This document shows positions 33,864 to 44,572 of a stretch of DNA of 64,000 nt, one piece after another; positions within the stretch are counted from its first letter, which is position 1, and every line of letters begins with the position of its first letter. Origin of the DNA: Adiantum capillus-veneris (lineage: Eukaryota > Streptophyta > Polypodiopsida > Polypodiales > Pteridaceae); the NCBI GenBank assembly GCA_014529385.2, contig CM043971.1, positions 90,041,840 to 90,105,839 on the forward strand. The letters are read 5' to 3'. The notes beneath the pieces are model-generated. The model worked only from the letters and a program-made list of their open reading frames with translations. It was not told where the DNA came from and searched no databases. The position numbers and the translations under genes are program-made.

Positions 33864-35030
33864 TTGGATTATAGTGGGATGCACCGAGTTTCTATAGGAG
33901 AGGATTCTGATGATACTATGGAATATTTGGATGGCGCAGAGGATTATTTGAGTGATAGGTATGAAGAAGAAGTAGAGAACAAAGAACCAGATATATTTAC
34001 ACAATTGTTGGCGGCTGCAGTTTTTCAGCATGCATTAGTGGCGAGAAGGAGATTGATTTTTGAACCGTTGGGAAGTACCAGTGCAGGAAATCTTGTACAA
34101 CCAGGTGAACTTACAAATATGGCAGTGGCTAGGCAGGATATGTGCGTCAAACTCCGGACCTTTTCAAGAAATTCAAAGGAAGACCCGGATTGCCACATAT
34201 CTCAATACGAGACAAGATGGCAGGCCAGAGGATTTTCTGGAGTGTACGATGCCCAGGCTAAGATGCACCAGTTTGAGGCTACATTGGATGGGAAGGCTAT
34301 GCAATGGTTTAGTAATTTTCCAGCAGGTCATTTTGCTGATTATGATGGCTTGAAAGCAGCATTTTTGAATAGGTTCAGAAGGGAAAAGACTCCACATGAT
34401 GTGTCGACCAAGCTTAGGGAAGTGAAGCAAAGGAAAATATTTGTTGAGGATTATGCAAAAAAATTAACCAATATGGAGAAGGCTGACTACTCAAGAAAGG
34501 CCAACTGATGAAATGCTTGCTGGGTATTTTTTGAATGGATTAAGGAAGGAATTGAAGAATGATGTTGCAGGTGGATTACAAGCATTAGTGAAAACAGCTC
34601 AAAGAGCAGAGAAAAGGTTTGGGGTCTCTCATGGGAAAGTAGCTAAGAGGTCATCTAAAGAAAAGAAGAAAAGCAGGTTGAAGAAAAAGAAGAGGTTAGA
34701 TGATTTGGATTCGGACATCGATTAGGACTCAGAAACTCATACTGATTCAGATACAAAAATGGATTATGATAGTGAAGAGGATTCCAGTGATGATTCAGAT
34801 TCAGAAGGAGATGAGGATAAGAAGAAGAAAAGCAAGAAGAAGTTGAAGAAAAATTCTAAGGATAAAGGAAAAGATGATAGAGTGGAAAAATTGGTGGAGA
34901 AGAAATTGAAGAAGTTGGGAGTGCAGAAAGTTGTGGAATCAAAATCCCCTCATCGTGAAATTTGTGTAAGGATGGGCATTGGACAAAGGAATGTTGGTTT
35001 AATCCAAATTTCAGGGGTGTTGTACTAGAA
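33864..35030 (+). pseudogene. Element C gag
   Basis: 33864-34508 is open and contains the retrotransposon gag domain (AMQWFSNFPAGHFADYDGLK, then LNRFRREKTPHDV). A one-base shift near 34500 moves to 34513-34725 (YFLNGLRKELKNDV). A strongly acidic then lysine-rich stretch (34690-34930) follows. A zinc-knuckle-like segment near 34955-35010 is frameshifted. The gag is about 380 residues before the knuckle. Confidence 0.85.
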
Positions 35031-35199
35031 AGGATTCAGCAGAAGATACAGCAACAAGGACCTCAAACTCATGGGGTGTTTTCAGAGATAGTAGGAAGGC
35101 AAAGGACGTTCAACAATCAAGGTTGGTAAAGGCAACAACCGATTCTGGCTGGAGACCACAGTTTAATCAAATGGGATCATCATTCAGAGAAAATTTCAA

Positions 35200-35560
35200 T
35201 TCTGGAGGAGGACCGAGATATGGAGGATGGCAGAATTCAAGACCCCCATGGGGGGGAAACTGGGATCAACAGCAGCATTCGGAGAATTGGTAGCCACAAC
35301 CACAAGGATGGAATCAGCCGGTTTGGAATTATCAAGGGGAGAATCAGCAATAGCCGCAGTTGCCAGCACCACCAGGGGGGAAATTGGGATCACCAGCAGC
35401 ATTGGCAGAATTGGTAGCCACAACCTTAAGGATGGAATCAGCCGGTTGGGAATTATCAAGGGGGGAATCAGCAATAGGCAAGGGGGCAAGTGCCGTAGTT
35501 TCCAGCACAATCAACCAAAGCAAACAAAGAACCGGGAAGTAGTTTGATAGTAGTCTAGAA
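35200..35560 (+). repeat. 124-bp tandem duplication in the gag nucleocapsid region
   Basis: Two units start with GGGGGG at 35251 and 35375 and are about 90% alike. In the frame with best sense they encode segments rich in Asn, Gln, Trp, Gly and Pro, with NW and WNQP repeats. The 124-bp step shifts frame, so one base has been gained or lost. Such Q/N/W/G-rich tails fit an RNA-binding gag extension. Confidence 0.65.
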
Positions 35561-35578
35561 TCATTTCACGATCAAGGG

Positions 35579-36320
35579 GTGAATGAAGTGGCTATGGATT
35601 GTCAGCCGGAATGTGATTGTTCTAAATGCTTGCAAGAGGAAGTAGATGTATTAGTGACAACAAGGTCAAAAGCAAGGTTGAAACCTCTACTAGATTGGGA
35701 GGACCAGAATGAGATTCGGGATGAGGTAGCTGAAGATCTAATGAAAAAGGATCAACAACAGATCAAGCTGAAAACGAAGGAGAAAGGGGTAAAAAAGGAG
35801 GAGAAGTAAAGAGAAATGATGGACGCCTTGTTTGAAGAGCTAACTAATTCCTCTATACACTTTACCTTGTACCAGTTGTTATCATTAGTTCTAATTTTCA
35901 GAGATAATTATATATAGTGATGCGGAGGTCAAAGACTGCTCTGAGTATTAATGAGGTGCAGTAGACAATTCAGAGTTGCCAGATTAACCCAGAGGATGTG
36001 GATTTTTCAGTACCGACACTGTTGTTGGAATTTAATAACCGCAAATTTTTCTATGTTCTATTGGATGGTGGATCAGGTGTCAACATACTTTAAGAATCAG
36101 AATTTCTAAGGATGCAAGATGTCAGGTTGGAACCAGCTCCATTTCAAGTGCACATGGTTGATCAACCAGTGGGGATGTTAATGAGGCAAGGTATTATCAT
36201 TCATGGATTGCATTTTATGGTAAACTTTGTAGTCATCAAGATGAAGGAGTCAAAAAATACTTATTCTATGTTGTTGGGGAGGCCATGGTTTCGCACGGCT
36301 AAGCTAAAATAGGATTGGGA
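35579..36320 (+). pseudogene. Element C gag-pol linker and protease
   Basis: 35579-35809 is a charged linker with a CDCSKC pair. 36010-36110 holds the aspartic protease active site YVLLDGGSGVNIL (DGG in place of D[ST]G) before a stop. 36112-36312 holds MLLGRPWFRTAK, the usual C-terminal protease block in plant gypsy elements. Stops separate the pieces. Confidence 0.82.
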
Positions 36321-36330
36321 AATAAATGAA

Positions 36331-37733
36331 GTGACGATTAAGAAAGGAAGGAAAGAAGTTACATCACCAATGGGGCCGAAGAAGGAATTGTCAGAATCGA
36401 CGAAGCCGATGTTGGCACAAGCAATTAACATATCTGAAGGATTGGAGGATGATGAAGAGGCATATTTCCTAGTAGGAGATCCAACAATTGTTCCGGTATT
36501 GGAGGTTGATGTCGAGCGGATCATTGACAAATATGTAGTGAAAGAGAACAGTTTGGGAATTGATCAACTAGAGAGGAATACAAATGGTGTGGAACAGGAA
36601 AATTCAAAAGAGAGGAAAATCCAAAAAGAAACTGTGATGGAGGATTCGGAGTTGGAGCCAAAGGAGGCAATTCAGAGTGCGGAGGCTCTGTATAATAAGA
36701 TGATAAAGAAAGTTTCTCAAGTTAAGGAGGATGATTTAGCGGATCTGAATTTGGGGACGGAGGATCATCCAAAGATGGTAAGAGTTATTGTTCATTTGGA
36801 GGATGGTTTCAAGAAGGACTTGAAGGAATTACTATTGGAGTATGTTGATGTCTTTGAATGGGATTATTCTGATTTGAAAGGCATGGATCCTCAAGTTTAC
36901 AAGCATCATATAAATTTGAGAACGGATGTTGTTCTAGTGATTCAACAAAGATATCGGATGAATCCAAATTACGCCAACCAGGTGAAAGAGGAATTGGACA
37001 AATTGCTGAATGCAGGTTCATTGTGCCAGTCGATCAAACGGAATGGTTGTCACCAATTTTGGTGGTACCAAAGAAGTCTGGGAAGTTAAGGGTTTGTGTG
37101 GATTTTAGAAAATTGAATGCAGCAACAGTTTCATATCCATTTCCATTACCTTTTATTGATTTAGTTCTGGATGATGTAGCGGGACATGAGATGTACACTT
37201 TTCTTGATGGATTTTCAGGGTACAATCAAATACCAATGGCTGAGGAGGATATTGAAAAACTGCTTTTATCACAGAATGGGCAGCTTTTGCATGTACAATG
37301 ATGAGCTTTGGTTTGAAGAATGGACCACCATCGTTCTCGAAGGCAGCATTTAAAACCTTTGAGCCACATTTGACAGATTTTATGAGGATTTTTATGGATG
37401 ATTTTTCGGTTTTTGTGGAAAAAGTCAGACATCTAGAATATTTGCAGAAGTGTTTTGAAAGATGTAGGATGTTTCGGATGTCACTTAATCCTCAGAAGTG
37501 TGCAATAGCAGTGCAGAAGGGAAAGTTGTTGGGACATATCATCTCTCAAGAAGGAATGTCAATTGATGGGGACAATAGTGCAATTCAGAAAGCTGTAGCT
37601 CCAGACAATTTTAAGGCAGTGATGTGGTTTGTTCGACAGATCAAATGGCATGGTAGGTATTTACGGTATTTGGCGGATATAAGCACACCACTTAGTCATT
37701 TGATCAAGAAGGAAGTGGAATTTGTTTGGGGAG
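36331..37733 (+). pseudogene. Element C reverse transcriptase
   Basis: 36331-37020: pre-RT region ending in YVDVFEWDYSDLKGMD and YRMNPNYANQVKEELDKLL. 37023-37260: WLSPILVVPKKSGKLRVCVD and FLDGFSGYNQIPM, then a shift. 37298-37733: SFGLKNGPPSFSKA and IFMDDFSVF (FMDD catalytic box), then LLGHIISQEG and the thumb. Cut at 37734 by the solo LTR exactly inside the RNase H linker; the sequence resumes at 38583. Confidence 0.9.
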
Positions 37734-37823
37734 TATTAGGAAATATGACGTAGCTAAATAGATATTTGAGTAGATTACTTAATGGAGAGAGATAGATTTC
37801 ACACACAAGAGATTATAGAGTAG

Positions 37824-37869
<46 letters not shown>

Positions 37870-38582
37870 CACGATATACATGGTTCACCCAATGTGGGCT
37901 ACGTCCACGGGAAAGCAGCCACTCAATGGCTTTAGTACTTCAAAACAAGAAGTAGGTTACAAAGGGATTATACCCTTTTGGAGCTCCCGCCTTGCTTCAC
38001 TCTCACCACCTCACACTCACCTTGTTGCATCAACTTCACACTATATAATGTGTGTAGAAATGGCCTCCTTTTATAGGCCAAAAGGGCTGCCCTCTCTTAT
38101 GAGAGGCAACCATTTGTAGTTGCCCTCTCTTATGAGAGGCAGCCATGTGTAGCTGCCCTTGTGTAGATAAGTCCAAATCGAACCTTTCAATCCGCCCATG
38201 TGTGGCCACCCTTGAGAATACAAATTCAATTTTGAATTCGGCCATCCGCCATTGAATTTGGCCACCAGCCACCGACCATTGACTTCCGACCACCGGCCAT
38301 CGGCCATTGACTACCGGCCAACCGGCCAACCGACCGGTTGTTTTCCGACCACTTTTTGGCCACTGTCCGGTCATAATATTCCAGCGAAGGAAAACAAAAG
38401 TCTCGGGGGCTTTCGCCCCCGAGGCCCCTAAAGTCGCCCCTGAATTTTGGCCGTGAAAATTTTGGTTTCTGGCGAGTGATTTTCCTTCATGCACGATGGC
38501 TTCTCCTCATAATGGGGGCCTTACAAATGTGCATGTTTACCACAAAAAAATACAAGAAGTAAATCAGGCTCCATACTTAACA
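37734..38582 (-). mobile_element. Solo LTR of the copia family, nested in element C
   Basis: Reverse complement of the LTR at 10046-10790. It ends CTTAACA at 38582 and starts TATTAGG at 37734, a decayed TGTTAGG. Flanks GGGAG and AGGAG are a one-mismatch target duplication. It is 849 bp, longer than the 745-bp relative because of extra repeats of the TCTCTTATGAGAGGCA type near 38095 and a GC-rich insert near 38400. A GA run at 37830-37863 matches the CT run of the other copy. Confidence 0.9.
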
Positions 38583-38758
38583 AGGAGAAGCGCAAGAAAA
38601 GGCTTTTTAGATTATCAAAAAGATGTTGGTGTTTTCACTTATACTTCAACCACCAAATTGGGAATTGCCATTTCATGTGTATGTAGATGCTTCCGACATG
38701 GCAGAAGTAGCTGTTTTAATGCAGGAGAAGATCAAGGGATGGTTTCGACCAGTTTATT
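38583..38758 (+). pseudogene. Element C RNase H, first part
   Basis: Between solo LTR and LINE. Resumes the pol with a ..AQEKAF-like segment, then LPFHVYVDASDMAEVAVLMQ (RNase H catalytic D) and PVYYASRM, where the LINE target site begins at 38759. Small shifts present. Confidence 0.8.
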
Positions 38759-38774
38759 ATGCTAGTAGAATGTT

Positions 38775-41700
38775 TTTTTTTTAATGAAAAGTTGAAAAGT
38801 TAAATTAAAAGGAGAAAATACAAGAGAAGGTCCTCAAGGTAGGGCAGAGGAAGGGCCCACATGTACATCTTTACATCTCATGTATGCATTCAAACATGAT
38901 GAGTCTCGAGACAGAGTACATTTGGCTGAGACAAAGCTTCCACTTTTGCCAAGGCAGGAATCTTTGTATCTCATGTTGACTTAGCTGAGAAACCCTGTTC
39001 ATATTAAGAGTACATGATATGGAAAGACATTTGATTTCATACAAAAAGGAATAGGCTTGGGCCAGGCTATTGGGTTGATCAGATGTGGATTTGTTGCGCC
39101 AGATGTTCCATATGTAGGAAGCTCTTATCTGGGACCAAAGATAGATGTCGAGACCCTGGCACTTTCCCAGTAGCAGCTCTTCCCAATTGAATGCCTGAGG
39201 ATGTAAAGTGGGGACAGCTCTCTGGAGGGTCTTTAGAATCTGTTTGTTTCTTGGACAGTTGATAAACAAGTGAGCTAGAGTTTCCTCTTCAGTGTTACAT
39301 CTATCACAAAGGTTCTAGGTGCCTCTGATTTTGTTAGCTTTGGCTCCAGTCCACACCCCATTATGTAGAATCAACCACAAGATCACACTTTGCTTCATGG
39401 ACACAGGAAAAGCCCATATACATCTGAATCTGTAGCTCCACTGCCTTTTGCTCCAAGATAATTTCCATCTGGAGTTAAGCTTCATTTGGAGGACATCAGA
39501 TAGCTCTTTATCCTGCACAAAGGTCTTATAATACACCAACAGAGTGTTAGAAAGAATTTTGTCTTGGTGAGAAGGTCTGGGAATAATTGAGACCTGCTGA
39601 TGGAAGTTGATTAGAATAGGGCCAAACCACAAGATAGTAGCCATTGGCAGTTGAAAGGATTCTTGGATATTTTGCATGTCCATCCATTTGTGATTCCTGT
39701 ATAGATCTCCCCATGTTATAATCCCCTTCTTAAAGCAGATAAGAGCTCTCTTGGAGAGTTGTATGCCCAGTTTGTGGGAATGGTAGCCAAACCAAATAGA
39801 ATCCTGCATTACAAAATTAAGGTCATAGACAAGTTCAGGGGGTAATGACTAGCCCTTCTGCCATGATTCCCAATACTTGCAGATAATATTAGTTCCTTTA
39901 AACTTTAGATCCAGCTGGCATAGAGTAATTTCCCTTAGGGATAAGCCTGACCAGGATTTGGAGTGTTGCACACAAAAACAGGTGAGAGATCTTTGAATTA
40001 GTTTAGCCCAATAGTCATCACAACCAATAGATCTAACAATCCATTTTGCAGCCAGTTTCTTGGCAAGGAACTCCAGATTTAAGATGCCCAAACCACCAGC
40101 TTCTTTGGGTTGACAACAGGTGGACTATGCCACTTTGGGAACTTTGGGTATGTCCTCATTTCCTCCCCATAAAAATCTTCGAGCTGTAGAGAATATCTTG
40201 TTCATCTGAGATTTGGTAGGCCTCCAGCAAGCCAGAAAGTAAACCAATGATGAAAGAATATAATGGTTCAGAACAAACACCCTAGCTGGTAGAGTTGACT
40301 GCATATTATGCCATAAGAACACTTTTCTCCTGAACCTATTCAAAACCCATTGAAATCTTTGATTCATGCTGACTTTGAATCCCATGGGAATACCTAGAAT
40401 CCTGGACACTTTGCCATCTTCAATCTGTTGGCACCCAGCTTGAACCACCAAGGGAGGGGAAGAACCAGATGAAGCTTTATAACCAGTTTTACCATGATTT
40501 ATCTGTGATCCAGATGCCAAGCAAAAGGTGGTGAGGCATTTCCAGAAGCTCTCAATGGATCTGTCATCATTGCTTAGTAAGTTGTTAGTGTCATCTACAA
40601 ACTGTTGCAGACAAAGTTCCTTCTCCATATTAGGAATTATGATGCCTTTAATAGCTCCTTGACTCAGGCAATCTTTGACCAACCATCCCAATGCATCTGA
40701 AGACATAGCATACAGAAGAGGGGAGAGTGGGCATCCCTGTCTGATGGATCTAGCCAGCTTAATTTCATCAGACAATTCACCATTAAGTGCAATTTTGGCA
40801 AATGAGTTTCCAAACAAAATATGCACATATCGAGTGAACTGTTTACCAAAACCAATATCAGCTAAAGACTGCAATATAAAATCCCATTCAATTCTGTCAT
40901 AAGCTTTGTCAAAGTCAATTTTAAAGAATATGTATTCCTGCTCTGACTCCGTGGCATACTCCATTGCTTCCCACATAGTTATAATAACATCTAGAATATA
41001 TCAATTCTTGATAAACCCCTTTTGTTCTGGAAGAATGATTTTGTCCATATGTGGGTTGATCCTCCTAGCCAAGGATAGGGAAAAGATCTTGTAAATAGAA
41101 GTCAGACAAGAGATGGGTCTCCAATTGGAGAGCTCATCTTTGGGCCCCTTTTTGTGGATTAACTTGATAACCCCAGTGTTAACCTTAGAGGGAAGAGCTC
41201 CAAGTCTAACAGCTTCTAGCTAGACCTTCATAATGTAAGGTATGATGAAATCCTGGTAAGCTTTGAAGAATTCATTGGGAATACCATCAATACCTGGGGA
41301 TTTTCCATCTTTCATAGCCCTAATAGTCTCTCTAATCTCCCCCTCTAAGATGGGACTGTCCAACACAGTTGCCAGATTATGTGATAGACACTTTTTTCTA
41401 ATCTTGGCAATGTGGGCTCTTGCATTTCTAATTTCCTCATTCCTGGAGGGGGGGACAGAGAAAATATTAAAGTAGAAAGAGTGAACAAATTCCAGGTTCT
41501 CTTTATGGTTCAAAACAACACTTCCATCAGTTTTCTTCAGTAAAGGGACATAGTCCCTAGCTTTCTTTTTTTTGATAAGATTGAACATGTCTTTATTGGG
41601 CTTGTCGACCTTTCCAGCCCAAAATTCTCTAGTCCAAGCTAGGGCACTGTTAGCAACCAGGAGCTCTTCCTGTCTAAGATTATCCTTTAGGTCTACGAGT

Positions 41701-42458
41701 TCCTGAGTAGGGGACTCATCTGGGGACAGACATTTCTCTAGGTCAGAGATCTTGTCCCTGATCATCATCCTTCTAGTAGATCTAATTTCCTTGGCCTTCC
41801 TCTTACAATCAGTAAACAATCTCTGAATATTCTTGACAACTGAGTCCCATGCCTTAAATGGTGAAGTACAAGCAGAAAAGGAAGAATGCATAACCTCTTT
41901 GACTTTAGCTTTAATAGAATTCAGTTTGAGAAATGAATGGTCTAAATGTGGCCACCGAGCTTTAAATGAACACTCATACTAATTGAGTACAGTAATGACA
42001 GGCAAGTGATTAGAAAGCAGAAGAGAATTATCTATAACACAACTAATTTGCCAATGTTTCTGCATCAAGTCCAAAGACATATAAACTCTGTCTAATCTTG
42101 CATATCTAAAGTTCTCACCTGCTTGTTTATTACTCCAAGTGTGTCCAGATTCTTCAAATATATCCATCAGCGCAAGATTATCTACCATATTGTCCCACTG
42201 GACCCTTTCATTGCCTGTTATAATCTGCCCCAAATTTTTAAATCTATCCTGCAAAGATGTCACATTGTTGAAGTCTCCAGCCAGGATAATGTGATTATGC
42301 AAGAGACTCAATTCATTCCAAGTAGCTGCTCTATCAAAAATTGAATTAGATGCATACAGACTGATAACTATATAGTTGAAAGGTTCGGGAAGCTCAACAC
42401 CTATCCAGTTGCCCCTCTTGGAGGATGGACATTGTTTGATCATGGAAGAATGTTTGGA
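38775..42458 (-). mobile_element. LINE (non-LTR retrotransposon), 5'-truncated, nested in element C
   Basis: The 16-bp target duplication ATGCTAGTAGAATGTT at 38759-38774 and 42459-42474 is perfect. A short T run (38775-38782) is the poly-A tail on minus. The 5' end is cut inside the endonuclease. The LINE interrupts the tyrosine-rich SRM segment of element C RNase H. Confidence 0.95.
38871..42443 (-). pseudogene. LINE ORF2: endonuclease (partial), RT, zf-RVT
   Basis: All blocks lie in one frame with six in-frame stops and no frameshift. Endonuclease C-terminal half at 41979-42443: LAGDFNNV, RLDRVYMS and SNHLPV (the usual SDH as SNH). Linker 41220-41891 ends in GKSPGIDGIPNEFF (RT motif 0/1). 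RT 40125-41200: FFKIDFDKAYDRIEW, RQGCPLSPLLYA and FVDDTNNL (FVDD catalytic box), then FLWGG. The zinc segment near 39250-39315 (NLCDRCN..HLFINC) is a zf-RVT. Because the frame is otherwise whole, decay has been by substitution. Confidence 0.94.
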
Positions 42459-42474
42459 ATGCTAGTAGAATGTT

Positions 42475-43000
42475 GAGAGCACCAGAGAAGAGTTACACAG
42501 TTACGGAAAGGGAAGCTCTTGGAATGATTTTTTCTTTGGAAAAATTTTGACATTATCTGTTGGGGAATAAAGTGGTTTTCCATGTGGATCATCAGGCTTT
42601 ATTGTTTCTAGTAAAGAAGCCAAAATTGGAAGGCAGATTAGCAAGGTGGATGCTCATGCTGCAAGAATTTGATTATATAGTTGTCTATACTCTAGGAACT
42701 CAGCATGCAGTGGTTGATTACCTCACCAAATTGGAACATAAGGAGGAATTACCAGGAGTATCGGATAAATTGCCTGATGCGGATTTGTTCCGTGTGGAAG
42801 GATAGTTTTTTGATAATTGGTATGATCAGATGGTTCAGTTTCTGGTGGATGGAGTTTTACCTTCGACAATGTCTCCGGATTAGAGAAAGAAGTTTGCATT
42901 GAGGAGCATACCATTTATGATTATAGCTGGAGCATTATATAGAAGAGGAGCAGATCAGATTATACGCCCATGTGTTCCGGATGAAGAGCAGAAAGCAGTG
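42475..43000 (+). pseudogene. Element C RNase H, second part
   Basis: Begins RAPEKSYTVTEREALGMIFS (catalytic E in TEREAL), then GNKVVFHVDHQALLFLVKKP (catalytic D in VDHQAL) and GTQHAVVDYLTKLE, where ADALSR-type D is kept as VDYL. One in-frame stop near 42550. Confidence 0.88.
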
Positions 43001-44085
43001 TTGTAGGAGGCACATTGGGGATTAGCTGGAGGACATTTCTTAGGGGAAATTACAGGTCGGAAAATTTTACAAGTTGGACATTGGTGGCCTTTGTTATTGA
43101 AAGATGCACATAGTTTTGCTAAGGAATGTGTTCAATGTCAGAAGATGGGGCAGCCTACACAAGGGGATAGGATGCAAGATCATCGTATCTTGCCGTTGGA
43201 ACCATTTCAAAAGTGGGGAATGCAGGATCATCCTGTCTTGTCATTGGAACCATTTCAGAAGTGGGGAATGGATTTTGTAGGCCCAATAAAACCACGGGCA
43301 AAGAGGACGGGTTCCAGATACATTCTTGTTGCAACCGCTTATGCTACTAAATGGGTGGAAGCGGTGGCTTTGAGAGATAATAAAACAGCAAGTGTGGCAT
43401 GGTTTCTATATAAAAACATTATGACAAGATTTGGATGTCCTATTGAGTTGGTGTCGGATCAGGGAACACATTTTTTGAATTCTGTGATTCAGGAGTTGAC
43501 ATCCAGACATATGATTTTGCATAAGAAATCTACTCCATATCATCGGCAAGCAAATGGGCAGGCAAAAAGCTCCAATAAAGTGCTGGTGAGAATTTTGAAG
43601 AAGATTGTGTCGGAAAACAGATCAGATTGGGATGACAAGTTGGATTCAGCACTATGGGATTTTCGGACGGCTTGAGGTTGTCAGTTCAGGATAATTTGAG
43701 TCCGGAGGAATCAATTTCCCATAGACAGAAGGAGCTGCTTAAATTGGAAGAGGATAGAATTCAGAGTGCCTACTTGGTGGAAGTTGGGCAGAAGAGGAGA
43801 CAAGAATGGATATCCAAGCAAGTGAAATTCAAAATTTTTCAGGAGGGAGATTGTGTGATGTTATATAATTCTAAGTTGGGACCACATCCGGGTTTGTTGA
43901 AGCTAAGATATTTGGGACCCTATCAGATTGAATCAGAACAGGACCAAGAAACATTTTTGTTGAAAGATGTCTTCCGAACCAAGATTTTGAAACCTGTAAA
44001 TGGGTTCAAGCTGAAGAAATTTTATGGAAAGGTTCCTAAGGTTCCCAAGTGGATGGTCAATAAGGCTGAGGATATTGGTTGTTAA
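43001..44085 (+). pseudogene. Element C integrase and C-terminal module
   Basis: A zinc-binding HHCC region is degraded (AHWG.., then CVQCQKMG near 43130). First catalytic D in GMDFVGPIKP near 43270, second in VSDQGTHF near 43455; at the third, NGQAKSSNK near 43570 has K for E, so the triad is lost. A 48-bp in-frame duplication (43172-43219, 43220-43267) repeats LPLEPFQKWGM before the first D. 43654-44085 holds the C-terminal module with LRYLGPYQIESEQ. The two reading frames overlap by 22 bases at 43654-43675. Confidence 0.88.
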
Positions 44086-44572
44086 CAGTTGGTGTTTTAC
44101 CGGTTGCAGTGGAACAGTTAGTGTTAACAGTTAGTGTTTTACCGGTTGCAGTGGAATTTTTGGAACTAGCATTGGCAACTTGTTGTTGCAATTCAAAACT
44201 TGTAAAGAGATCTAGAATTTGGAATGCGAATTGCGGGCTCGAAGTTGGAATTCAGACTGTGGGATTGGAAATCCAGAAAGAGGAAAGTCGGAGAAATGGA
44301 ATTGGACAAAAGGGTCAAGAGGTACTCATTAGTGGGGGTGCTCACTTTAAGGCTAAAAACTCGCTTAGTGCTGATGTGACTCATTTAAGGACGAATATTT
44401 TTTGGGAAAATCTTGGATGGCATGCCAAGTCGAGGAGAAAAATCATCATTATAAGATTAAGGTGGTGAGAAGTGTTGGAGATCACATCCAAGTGTGCGAA
44501 CATCGCAGTTCATTGCCTGTTAAGTCTGAGAAGAAGGGAAAAATTTTTTCTTAAAATATCAAGGGAAAGCTG
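44086..44572 (+). other. Spacer between pol and the extra coding region of element C
   Basis: No domain. A near-perfect repeat of GTTTTACCGGTTGCAGTGGA is at about 44093 and 44134. The segment THLRTNIFWENLG near 44390 may be the end of a Pol tail. Confidence 0.5.
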
